Source: Helianthus annuus (lineage: Eukaryota > Streptophyta > Magnoliopsida > Asterales > Asteraceae). From it: a stretch of DNA of 64,000 nt. Numbering within the stretch: the stretch's first letter is position 1; every line of letters begins with the position of its first letter. Shown here piece after piece: positions 36,843 to 48,048 of the stretch. The stretch lies in assembly GCF_002127325.2 (NCBI RefSeq), contig NC_035435.2:118647464-118711463 (forward strand). The letters are read 5' to 3'. Made by a program: the position numbers and the translations under genes. The notes beneath the pieces are model-generated. The model was not told where the DNA came from, made no database searches, and saw nothing but the letters and a program-made list of their open reading frames with translations.

Positions 36843-37130
36843 TAGATATAAAAAAGTAAGACACTGAGAAGGCGTGCATATATTAAGTGGACAATGCCCT
36901 GAATACGAACATATACCTCAGCGAAGTAATGATCTGGGACCTTTTTTATTGTCATTATTATGTTTGTTTAAATTATTCACTTTATCTTTGAGGCCTAAAA
37001 GTGATATTTTTGTTATATTAATGTATATCCATTCATAATTTGCACGATTTACAAATAGTTACAAATAATCTTTATATGAAAAGAGTTTGATAGAACTGCT
37101 AAAAGAAATGGAATCCAAATCTCATACCTT

Positions 37131-37911
37131 TAATTTGATGATGTACGCTTCCACTGTCTCATTGAAGGGAAAAGAATGAATTTTACAACCTTTTTTCCCA
37201 ATTGAAATGTCACCAATGCTGAATTAAAGTACAAATGAGAGTTAAATTTTCATTCCAATGGAGTATACTAATTTCACTACGTAGCTTATTTTAACTTACC
37301 AATAGTTACATTAAAGTTTTAGTTTCACAAAAAAACACACCTATCAACCAATATATTCTTTTAATCACTAATAATATGTTTTCTTAGCATATATCTCAGA
37401 TTTATAAAGTGGCAATTCTCTAACTGCTTAAATCATACTACTTACACATTAAACAATAACACTATATCTGTAAAAGTAAAAATGATACCTGAACTGAGTA
37501 GTATCCACATCAGATCTTAAAACTAACTGTAAAGTGTATCAATAACTCATTTAAGATCATCAAAATTGCTAAAGAAACAATAAATTCAACTCATTTATGT
37601 GAAAACGGGTCAATATATGTTACCATAAAAGAAAAATATATGTTACCGTCAATATATGTAACTAACCTAAAACCTAGAACTACATATAAGAGCTTATACC
37701 AAAACAAACTTTGTAATTAAATGACTTACAATTGTCTCACAAAAGTTGGCATTTGCTTCTTTTGAAATATCTAGTTGTTCGAAAACTTGTGCCCACTGAA
37801 CTTTAGAGGCAGAGAAAATCATTCTTTCACCAGAAACCAATCTAGAAACCAATCTGATAGTCCGTTTATCAAGTAGATATGAAAGGGTTCTTGTGCGCCA
37901 ATGATTCTACC
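37131..37911 (-). pseudogene. Unrecognised split-gene remnant, two exon-like segments
   Basis: On the minus strand an acceptor-like TTGAATCAG at about 37912 precedes an open segment containing LVSGERMIFSASKVQWAQ and EQLDISKEANANFCET. It ends at a donor ATT|GTAAGT at 37730. A second acceptor TTTAATTCAG near 37222 precedes LVTFQLGKKGCKIHSF and NETVEAYIIKLK, ending at AAAG|GTATGAG near 37131. I do not recognise the protein. A short direct repeat (CCAATCTAGAAACCAATCTG) duplicates a few codons. Confidence 0.35.
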
Positions 37912-38267
37912 TGATTCAAATAATCGTTTTGTCTTGGGAACTCGTTTAAATGCATTTTAATCACCCGTAAGCTAAGTATGACCAACTTAATTTATGATTT
38001 AGTAAACATAGGTATGTGTGAAGGTAAGTATGCATGTTGATATGAATGTAAACAAGTATACGCGGATATATGAAGGTATGTATATGAGTAGGCATGTATG
38101 AGTTAGGTATGTTGCAAGTAGGGATGTATGTATGTATATATGTTCATGCTTATGTAGGTAGGTATGAATAAACTTATGCACGTATGCAGAAATGTATGTA
38201 TGTATCTTTGTATACATTTTCATGTGTATGTAGGTAGGTATGTATGAACTTATGCACGTACGTAGAA
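37912..38267. other. Non-coding sequence grading into the TATG array
   Basis: No gene is visible. GTATG words become frequent from about 38010 and look like decayed copies of the adjacent microsatellite. Confidence 0.5.
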
Positions 38268-38274
38268 ATGTATG

Positions 38275-38308
<34 letters not shown>

Positions 38309-38526
38309 TCTATGTATGTATGTATGTATGTATGTATGTATGTATGTATGTATGTATGTATGTATGTATGTATGTATGTATGTATGTATGTATGTATGTA
38401 TGTATGTATGTATGTATGTATGTATGTATGTATGTATGTATGTATGTATGTATGTATGTATGTATGTATGTATGTATGTATGTATGTATGTATGTATGTA
38501 TGTATGTATGTATGTATGTATGTATG

Positions 38527-38557
<31 letters not shown>

Positions 38558-38762
38558 TGTATGTATGTATGTATGTATGTATGTATGTATGTATGTATGT
38601 ATGTATGTATGTATGTATGTATGTATGTATGTATGTATGTATGTATGTATGTATGTATGTATGTATGTATGTATGTATGTATGTATGTATGTATGTATGT
38701 ATGTATGTATGTATGTATGTATGTATGTATGTATGTATGTATGTATGTATGTATGTATGTGT
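38268..38762 (+). repeat. (TATG)n microsatellite, about 495 bp
   Basis: Roughly 120 tandem TATG units with only two interruptions, a TATC near 38308 and an extra A near 38553. The open frames across it, on both strands, are repeat artefacts. Confidence 0.98.
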
Positions 38763-41464
38763 GTGAAAAGATGGCACGTCGAGCATGTCGTTGGGGAGCC
38801 GGGGTTGACGGGCCGTTCCTATGGGGGGGTGTGGGGGTGCGGCGCCGGGCCTAAGCCGGCCCCCATATCCTCCAGCCTAAGACTACATGGTATGGGGATG
38901 ATCCTCCAAGGAAGGATGATCCGCCACGTTATCGTCACATCACCATCCTTGGGAGGATGGTCCATCCCACAATTTTAGTGGAAATAGGAGGATGATCCTA
39001 GATGATCCTACCCCACCACTTTTTTTTTTTTAATTTTTTTTAATCTTTCACTATTTTTAACATTTAACAAATAAATTAAGAAAATATTTTCATTAATATT
39101 GAAACACAATACATAAACTTAAAAAAAACATAAACTTAACATAAATGTTTGATGGTGAAATAGAAGGACCATTCTGTAAATACCTCTAAATTAAATAAAG
39201 GAAGCTTCAAGGAACCTGGTTCTGTACAACTTTTTTTCTTCATATGTCCCTTTCCTTTCCTTTCCTGGTTCTCACTTCAAATCTCCATATTCTCAACAAC
39301 AAAATTCCGACCGTCAACATCAAATCTCCATTTCTTTCCAAATGGTCCAAATCACAAACGGCCAAATTTGGTTTTTGTCTTTTAACGACCGTCGACAACG
39401 TCTGGAAGAGGACGACGAGGACGCTGACGGAGGGGGCGGGATGGTGTACGGATCGGCGCCGATCCAGAACGCAAGGGGGACGGTCCCCGTACCGTCTAGC
39501 CTAAAACTGATATGGTACAGGTGCAGGCAGTGAACCGGTACATTCAGTACGGTATTCGATATCGACTTCTCATTAATTTCAATGTTGGTTTACTCCGTAC
39601 CACTTTCGGGACGGTACCTGTCGCATCCCTAATATATGCGAAAGAAAAATAAATAATAAATTAGAAAAATCAGCTTTATTATTCTAATTGGATAGTCAAT
39701 AGTCCTTGTTCTGCGCCTGCGCAACTGAGAGAACAAAACCATCTCACAAAAGAAATCCCGGAGATCACGCTGGTGAACCTCAAATAGTCGTTTTCATCGT
39801 TCAGCTATAAAACCGAAGCTTAGTCCTCCTAAACACCATCTCCCCTCCTTCACTCCATCAGATTTTCTGGTTTGAGTCTTACATGGTAACCGAGGGATCC
39901 TATTAACCTTATTTGATGTTAACGATTGTATCTATGCTTATTTGAGTCTTAAGGGTTGTAAGTCTTACATGGTAACCGAGGTATCCTTCACTCCTTTGTT
40001 TCTCTTATTTTTGAAAATTTGAAATTCTTACATACACAATTTCAACAAACTATCATTATTGCATACAATTTCATCTAATACTCTGTTTACATACAATTTC
40101 ACAACCCTTTTTTTCACTTATCATCGACAAATGATAACAGATCTTGAGATAGAATTGTTGGGTGAAATTTTATTTACACGGGTTTCTATTACTTTATTTT
40201 TAGGGTGTAAAAAATAAAAAAAATTAACAATAAGGGAAAATGGAAAAGAAGCAAATTTACTTTTAAGTATTTCGAGCTTTTACTCACAATTAAATTAACA
40301 ATAGTAGTTTAATTATAAATAAGATATATGGTTAGTCAAATTTATTTTGAGTTCTCGTAATCAATTAATCAAATAATTTATATATGGTGTTCGGATCAAA
40401 TATAAATAAAAAAAAACATGCGAAATATAAGTTAACGAAAATCCACTAGGTAGCATTTTCCTATTTATTGTAAATCATGTTTTGTCATTTCTGTCCAAAA
40501 CGAAAATCCACTAGGTAGCATTTTCCTATTTATTGTAAATCATGTTTTGTCATTTCTGTCCAAATATTTTCTTTTGAATCTTGAGTCTTTGATATATGTT
40601 TACTCCTGGATCCAAATATTTTCTTTTGACTTTTGAGTCTTTGATATATGTTTACTCCTGGATGTTTATTTTGCTTGCATATATATATTTTTTTATAATT
40701 GTTCATACTTTACAACCATTAACACACATTCGGAAGATTCTTTAAATTTCGAGCCAATACTAAGTCTAAACAGCCAATATGCCTTTTTTATTTGAGACAT
40801 AACATAGAAACCTTCATGACATTTGATTTTCCTCATATTTCGTTCTATCATCAGGAATATTACATTGGTAGCATGCACGACGTTTTTCTAAGCTTTAATT
40901 AAATTCGGAAATACAAGTGGTAATCAACAATCAAGGTATGCACAATGTTTATGTTTATAACTTGTGTGTTATTGAACTTATTAATCTCAAAATGATGTCA
41001 TAAATTAATTCAATAGTGTACAATTGACGAGCTGTCTACTTAATAAAATTAAATAAGTCAACTATAGTGTTTATAATTTCTAAATCATCATTACTAGTTG
41101 TTTAATATATGATTTCTTTTAACTTGTGTAATACAAGGGTTTCTAACCTAGTGTCTTTGATTTCTACGTACACCACTACTAATAGGTGTTCATTTTCTCT
41201 ATATGTTTTACTTTACCTGTTGTGATTTATGTTTTCCAATGCAATTGCCTACTTGGTTTAATGATACTATTGAAAAATATTTGGCAACGTGCTTTGATTT
41301 TTTCCTTTTGTCATCCTACTTTTAAATACTAACAAATTTCTCTTTTATTCGAGAATGTAGTTAGCCAATCCATACCACATCAAAAGAGAATACGTGTTAC
41401 AGCTAAAAGACGTATGTAAACATAAATTTAACTATTTAAGACAATATATATTTGGTCTAGATTT
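38763..41464. other. Intergenic sequence, no supported gene
   Basis: A GC-rich patch lies at 38763-38880 and is followed by repeated GGATGATCC words to 39010. Short frames at 39244-39533 have no recognisable domain. The phrase GTCTTACATGGTAACCGAGG occurs twice (39877 and 39962). Two adjacent tandem duplications lie at about 40438-40664: a roughly 63 bp unit and then a roughly 53 bp unit, each present twice. Confidence 0.55.
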
Positions 41465-41597
41465 CGAGCCCGGGGTCTCACTGGAAGCAGCCTCTCTATT
41501 CCTACGAGATAGAGGTAAGACTATCTACATCTACCCTTCTCAGACCCTACATTAGCTTTGCTATTGGTAAGATTTACTGAGTATGATGATGATGTTT
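41465..41597 (+). mobile_element. Au-like SINE fragment
   Basis: The run GAGCCCGGGGTCTCACTGGA, then AAGCAGCCTCTCTATTCCTA, CAGACCCTACATTAGC and GATTTACTGAGTATGATGAT is the conserved 3' body of Au-type plant SINEs, whose 3' end is usually a TTG repeat; here it is (ATG)n. No clear head is visible, so the copy is probably 5'-truncated. Confidence 0.65.
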
Positions 41598-42138
41598 AGA
41601 TTCTATTGAACTTTTGTGTTGTTTTCTTGTTTTTTATAGATTTAGTGGGTGATAAGCTTCAATTGATCCACGTGAGTCCAGGGGCCATGGTTTGTTTGAA
41701 ACCATGAACCCCCTAATTCGGTCATCGCTTTGCTTTCGCGATCTGTTTTTAAATCTTATTTTTGGTCGGTTTGTTAATAAGTTTTCAAACTATACATTCG
41801 CTTTCGGTTTGATTTAATAAAATAAAGTGAGTCTAAAATTACCATTGTTGCTGAAATTATTTTGATAAAGAAAGTCCACTCATTTGAGCATTAGTTATGT
41901 TTCACGATGATTAAAAAACCTTTACTAATGGTTTGATCTAAAAACCCGTAAAGACCTGACCGTTAACGGGGTATGTATCTTGTGTCGTAATTGTGTGTGC
42001 TAAATATCTTTGTAGCACTTGCGTTTGCTTTACTTGTTCTAATGCAAATTCTTAGTTCATCTGATGAATACACACACATTTTTCTTTTATCTTTTGCCAT
42101 CTTACTTTCTAATTACAAACACATTTTTCTTGTATTAG

Positions 42139-44569
42139 GCGATCAACAATTTAGGGATGTTATTGGTGCCAATGCCCTTCCAAATATCAGAAGAGAATTT
42201 CTAGTGCAACTCAAAGATGTAAGTAAATCTACATTTAACTGTTTAATACAACAATTATTTAATTTGAATTCCATTGATCATTATGTGGCTTCTATGCTTT
42301 GTTTATAGGTACGGAGCTTGCTCGTGGGTGAATGGCTACCGATTTTGAGCATGGGTTCAGGGGCCACCATTGTTATTGTCTCTACGCCTAATACTAGGCC
42401 TCACAAGCAAGCGTGCCTTGAGCTTTGGGGTACACCTGAGGCAGTTGATAACGCAAACCGTGCAATTTCGAATAAAATAAGTTGGGTGAGTTTCTAATTT
42501 CAAGTGCTAGTGTTGTTAAACGGTCGTGTTCACTGGTTGATATTCATGGGTCAACTTGAACACGACCAATTTTGGGATGACAATGAAACCCAAACCCGGT
42601 GGGAATACCCAAAACAACCGGAACAAATATAGGGTCGGTTAATTGGGTATGGGATTATCTTTAATTTTGAACCAAACTTTTTGTTTTTCTCATATTCATA
42701 ATTTAAATATACATTTTTACAACAAAAATACGTATGTATAAAAACACTTACATGTTAATTATAAAAACTTATGTTAGTAAATATTTTATAATTTAAATTT
42801 TGGCATAAGATACCCAATCAATTTTACTAATGGCATTAAACTCATTTTAAAATAAAAAAAAGAGCAAATTACTATTTTGGCCCCCCGTGTTTGACCCATT
42901 TAACCCTTTCAACCCAAAAAAAATCTTTTGACATTTCAACCCCTGACATTTAAATTTGTAACAATTTTAGCCCCTACCTCTACTTTGTTAACTTTTTCTA
43001 GTTAAGTCTTGGTGTATTTGAGTCATTTACACATATGGACAATTTAAATAATATTTTATCATTTAGTAGTTTACGGTCATGTTAATTTTTATTGTTCTTT
43101 TTTTATTTTGTAGTTTTGTTATTTAATAAAACAAGTAATAAATATACATATATATATATATATATGTATGTATGTGTATATATATATATGTATGTGTATA
43201 TAAATATATATAACTTGTTTTATTAAATAATAAAACTAAAAAAAAATTAACATGACCCTAAATTATTAAATGATGTTGATAATATATTTTTTAAATCGTC
43301 CAATTGTGTAAATGACTAACAAAGTTAGTGTCAGAGGTTAAAATTGTTATAGATTTAAATGTCGAGGTTGAATGATAAAAGATTCCTTTTTGGATTAAAA
43401 GTGTTAAAGGGGTCAAACCAGAGGGGCCAAAATAGTAATTTACTCAAATAAAAATTAAAAAAAGTGAGTTAAACGGATCAACCCTTGAAACGAAACTGAC
43501 CTGAACACGACTTGTTTGGCTAAACAGGTTCACGGGCTTGACCCGAAACTGACCCGAACCTGTATATAATAAACTCAAATCTGTGAATTTCTTATTAAAT
43601 TCTTGTCGTATATTCGTGTCGTGTCATAAATTCTCATCCTATTGATGTATTCAATGATTCGAAAACAAGTGTTAATACTGTTAGAAGTTTCAATTTGTAC
43701 ATTGTAGGGATATCCGGAATCAGTCCAGCACCCATATCCATCATTGTTGCTTTTAGATGTTGCAATTCTTAAAAGATTTGTTCCCTTACGCCAGGTGATA
43801 AAAAAACTTGTTTTGACAAAAAAAAAACAATAAGTTGTTATATTATTCTCACAAAATTGTTGTTTTTGTCTATGTTTAATAGCTTGGGGCTCTGTTTGGC
43901 ATACTTGACATGCGGGTTATGCATTTGGAATGTTGTATTGGTGCATGAATTAAGGTTTGCGGTTCAACTTTTTGACCCGTTTATGTTTTATTTAAACCTT
44001 TTTAGTTTGAGTCGTTTAAACCTTTTGTTTGACCCGTTAACAATAAACATAGCCCACTCACATTGTGAAAGTAAATATGTGAAACATCCACCAATAAAAT
44101 TTAAATATAATAAGTCACCGTCAGTTAATACCTAATAAATATGTTGTTCCTCAGTCTATTATACACATAATCAATTATCAGTCTAATACCATCCATCTAT
44201 TATTTATGAAGAGTACTCCTACACACAATTTTATTATTTAATTTTATTATTCAATTTTAATTATGCTTAGTGATGTTGTACTTGTGTCATGTTAATGGTT
44301 TCCTATTCACATAAAAATCACAAAAGCAACTTTTACCCACGATAATTTTTTGGTACTAATGTTGTGTTGATAATATCCAGGTGACCCCATTTGACATCTA
44401 TCACATTAAAGGGGGGAATATGTCCGATACTATACAGTTTATTGTGAACCACATCGTGTGCAAGAAGTACGGGATTTACTTGATGGTTACTTGGCACCGC
44501 ATATTCCTTAAACAACAAACTGAGATTGTGGCAACATATGTAGTTTGTGGTGATTTATATACTATTTAA
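42139..44569 (+). pseudogene. Unrecognised multi-exon gene or remnant, four exons in consistent phase
   Basis: Exon-like segments lie at 42139-42218, 42309-42485, 43708-43794 and 44381 onward. Borders are canonical (AAAGAT|GTAAGT, TTTATAG|GTACGG, TTGG|GTGAG, TTGTAG|GGATAT, GCCAG|GTGAT, ATCCAG|GTGACC). All join in phase 0: the two middle exons are 177 and 87 bases. The predicted protein includes NALPNIRREFLVQLKD, GSGATIVIVSTPNTRP, CLELWGTPEAVDNANRAI and VTPFDIYHIKGGNMSD. The GSGATI...TPEAVDNANRAI part resembles a KH-type fold only loosely. I do not recognise the gene. The second intron holds the fold-back MITE at 42862-43445. The N-terminus is not found and the last exon ends in a stop at 44569. 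Confidence 0.4.
42862..43445. mobile_element. Fold-back MITE with very long inverted repeats
   Basis: The left end GAGCAAATTACTATTTTGGC and right end GGCCAAAATAGTAATTTACTC are inverted copies. Pairing continues with gaps for about 270 bases from each side toward a TATATA-rich centre at 43140-43210. No coding capacity. The superfamily is unclear because no convincing target duplication stands out in the A-rich flanks. Confidence 0.75.
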
Positions 44570-46197
44570 CAAATGAGCTGGCTTTATATTGCACTAAAAT
44601 TTAAACAAGTCAACCTATCATTTTGTTTAATTTTTGTCCATCTATTTATAACTATTTTACAAATTGTTTGACGCATTTACAATGTGATAACTTTTCAAAA
44701 CATGTAAATCTAAGACTACAAGCCCTTTGGTCGTTGGCTACGTTTTATGGAAAACATGAAACATACAAACCAAAAGTTATAAGATTCTATGAAACCTTAG
44801 AACCATATTTAAAATTCATGTCAACCCCTTGTAAAGATTTGAAGATTCATTTGAGTTTATCAAAAAGACTTTACGACTTTGCGAGTACAAATTATGTCAA
44901 AACTTGTAAAGAACGTAGAGATTAAAATGATTTCATAAACAAAAAGACTTTTACAATTTTACATAAAATTTGAATCACAAGGCTCAAAACCACAGTCTGA
45001 TAACAGAGAGAATCACATGATACTACATGAGAGTTAAACATTTTACAACCAAAACAATTTTATGACTGAACAAACAAACCAAGAATAACCATACGATTTC
45101 ACAACTAGAAATATCTCACTGGAGAAAACAAAGGCGCAATAATAATCTTGACTATACATTAGACCTGACAAAACAAGCCCATCCATTTCATTTTGGGTTG
45201 ATATGGGTATTTTAAATTTTAAGATGGGTTAAGATGAGCCAAACAAAATTAGTCACTAGGTTAGGATGAGTTATGAAGTAGTGGGTAAAAAAAGGGTAGG
45301 TCAGAATGGTTATGAGATAAAACCCAATCGGGTCCGGATGGGTATGAGGTAAAATCACTAAACTATTTACTACTCGTAGATACCTTTCAAAAAAAAATTT
45401 ACTACTCGTAGATATCTCTTCACAACTGTGACTTCACCAATCGCCGCCGTGGTACTCTCCCGTCGTTTTTTCGTTTAAAAATAATGAAAAATTTAAAAAT
45501 AATAAAAAAACAAAAGCATAATAAAAAATCTAAAAAATAAAAAAAAATGAAAAAAATAAAAAAAATGTAAAAACTTCAAAAAAATCAAAAAACCATAAAT
45601 CAAAAAATTTCTACAAAAATAAATAAAAAATCTAAAAAATCCATAAAAGTATAAGATAATCTTTTTTAAATATTTTTAATCTTAACTCGCTGAAACAATG
45701 ATATGCATTTGGTACCTCAAGAATTGTGATTCCCGTCTATATTATTGTACTTAGATTTTTTATTAGAAAATGTCAAACTGACCATATATATATCTATGGT
45801 ATATTTAAAAACAAATTTATAAAACAAAATTCAATTTAGGTGTTATTTTAAACAAGCCACAGGCTGAGCCAATGAGTCAAGCCACGAGCCTAAATCACAT
45901 TGCCTAAATTTAGACCATCATTGGTGGATTCTTTAATAGTTGATGCTTGATTGAGTTACATTATTATCTTCAAAATTTTTTCACTGAAATCCCATTGCCT
46001 AAATTTTGACATGCTCATTTTTTTGTAAGCGAAACGTTTATGTGAAACTTGAAGAATTGATATTCTTTTTTTTTTTGTTGGCAAAATTCGCATCTGTTTT
46101 TTAAGTGGGTTGCACTTTCTTTGTATTACTAAGAAGTGGTTGATCATTTTATAATCGTTTGTTTTTTTAAACTTCACCTTATTGTTCCATTTAATAG
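44570..46197. other. AT-rich region with no recognised gene
   Basis: A 100-codon open frame at 44623-44925 (with LRLQALWSLATFYGKHE) has protein-like composition and may be a further exon of the gene to its left, but I do not recognise it. The stretch 45480-45650 is nearly pure A/T with AAAAATC repeats. Confidence 0.4.
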
Positions 46198-46288
46198 GAA
46201 AAAAGATCGTCAAAAAATATGTTTAAAGCAATGGGCAGAGCGATCAATACTGATACATGCGAACCACTAGAATATCATAGAGGAGAGT

Positions 46289-46861
46289 TGTAGGTCCGGC
46301 TAGGAGGATCTAGTCGCCTAATCCTTGTGTACAAACCAACCCGGTTGTGCGGAATCCAACCGGAAAGGCAAACCGAGATAGAACACGCAAATACACGACA
46401 CACAATATTCACCGATTAACACCTCTGTATTAATACGTATGAAAGGTTCGGTTACAAGCTCAATGTTAGATGTATTCTATAAACTCTCTAAAACTCTCGT
46501 GTGTGTGCTTGTTTGCTCTCAGTGTGCTCTCTTAATGAATTCTGTCTGATATCAGACTATATATAGCAACATACACCACGAAACAGACTTGGCTTGGCGA
46601 AACACAAAGCTAACTCGATGAAACAGAGTTGAGTCAACTATACTCTTGTTTCATCGATGTTGGGCTTGGGCCCAAGTGAGTGATTCGTCAAACTGTTAAG
46701 CCCAATCATTTGATTCGCTAAACTTTTTCAGCCCATGACCAAGTTTCAATGTCCTTTTTGTCTTGGTCCGCTTGTAGTCTTCGAAGCACACGACGGAGGA
46801 TTGTCGTGACTTGAGCCAAGTTGTGTCGCGTCGAGTCGCGTCCACAAACCGTGTATCAACA
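46289..46861 (-). repeat. Copia-5 3' LTR (573 bp)
   Basis: Compared with the 637 bp 5' LTR it lacks two short segments near 46620-46640. One is about 20 bp between GATGAAACA repeats. The other covers the GTTGACGAAAC hairpin. A minus-strand TATATATAG lies near 46556-46566. Confidence 0.93.
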
Positions 46862-46872
46862 AACTCCCCCTT
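46862..46872 (-). promoter_or_regulatory. Copia-5 polypurine tract
   Basis: The minus strand reads AAGGGGGAGTT next to the 3' LTR. Similar tracts recur at about 47979, 48112, 48131 and 49618. Confidence 0.85.
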
Positions 46873-46933
46873 GGACGCTACTCGCGAGATTCGCCTTTGA
46901 TGTCTTCTATGTCGGAGGATCTTCAAGGTCTTC

Positions 46934-47874
46934 CATTACAAGTTCGCGTAGACCGCCGTAAAGTGGGACCCAAATACGCCCCGTTACATAGTAGGCGCCG
47001 TCTGCCTTCTACTCTAATTGTTGTCGTGAGCCGCGTAAGGCTTCAGCCTTGACGTTTTCGGGCTTCAATGCTTCTACCTGAGCATTTCGTATCTGTGCTG
47101 GAAGGCTAGACTGAATTGTAAGCTGTAGTGCTCGCACGCGCCGAGGTAAAGTGTCTTTCCGACTGAGGGCGTCAGCCACAACATTGGCCTTGCCTGGATG
47201 GTACTTGATAGCGCATTCGTAATCGTTCAGTAACTCGACCCATCGCCGTTGACGCATGTTCAAATCCTTCTGCTTAAGGATATGCTCGAGACTCCTGTGA
47301 TCGGTGTAAATCGTGCACCTGGTACCGTACAGGTAGTGTCGCCATATCTTAAACGCGAAAACAACAGCTCCCAGCTCTAAATCGTGCGTCGTGTAGTTCC
47401 GTTCGTGAATCTTAAGTTGGCGTGAAGCGTAAGCAATAACCTTGTCGCGCTGCATCAATACACACCCAAGACCCTGGATGGATGCATCACAATATACTAC
47501 GAAATCGTCTGTGCCCTCTGGCAAAGAGAGGATAGGTGCACTGCAAAGTCTATCCTTTAAGTACTGAAAAGCAGTTTCCTGCGTGTTGCCCCAACGGTAG
47601 GTGACACCCTTCTGTGTCAGTAGTGTAAGCGGCTGAGCAATCTTTGAAAAGTCTTTAATAAACCGTCTGTAGTAACCCGCCAAACCCAAGAATTGGCGTA
47701 TTTCCGTTGGTGTACGTGGTGCAGGCCAGTTTCTGATCGAGTCCACCTTGGATGGATCGACATGGATCCCATCCTTGTTCACTACGTGGCCTAGAAAGTG
47801 GACTTCTCGAGTCCACCTTGGATGGATCGACATGGATCCCATCCTCGTTCAGTAACTCGACCCATCCCATCCTT
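46934..47874 (-). pseudogene. Ty3/gypsy pol fragment (RT C-terminus and RNase H) inside Copia-5
   Basis: The frame at 47009-47842 reads on the minus strand [33 protein letters not shown], then RNase H blocks [39 protein letters not shown] and [10 protein letters not shown]. These are Ty3/gypsy signatures, not Ty1/copia. The RT palm with its catalytic Asp residues is absent. Its right edge is patchy: the phrase GAGTCCACCTTGGATGGATC occurs twice (47738 and 47810), and CGTTCAGTAACTCGACCCAT occurs at both 47226 and 47846. It looks like filler joined during a repair or template switch. Confidence 0.88.
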
Positions 47875-48048
47875 GTCTTGGTCCGCTTGTAGTCTTCGAA
47901 GCACACGACGGAGGATTGTCGTGACTTGAGCCAAGTTGTGTCGCATCGAGTCGCGTCCACAAACCGTGTATCAACAAACTCCCCCTTGGACGCTACTCGC
48001 GAGATTCGCCTTTGATGTCTTCTATGTCGGAGGATCTTCAAGGTCTTC

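Larger units (their letters stand above)
46760..48048 (-). repeat. 174 bp direct duplication flanking a gypsy fragment
   Basis: 46760-46933 and 47875-48048 are equal in length (174 bp) and nearly identical (one clear difference, GTCGCG versus GTCGCA). Each spans the LTR end, the purine tract and about 70 bases of internal 3' sequence. The 941 bp between them is foreign. Confidence 0.9.

Noticed and set aside
38240..38978. Open frames of 80 to 240 codons on both strands across the TATG array
   Set aside because: They arise because a 4-base repeat without stop codons is open in every frame (Met-Tyr-Val-Cys or Ile-His-Thr-Tyr repeats).
39244..39533. Two overlapping short frames as a small gene
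   Set aside because: No recognisable domain, repetitive GGTACC-rich surroundings and no second supporting signal.
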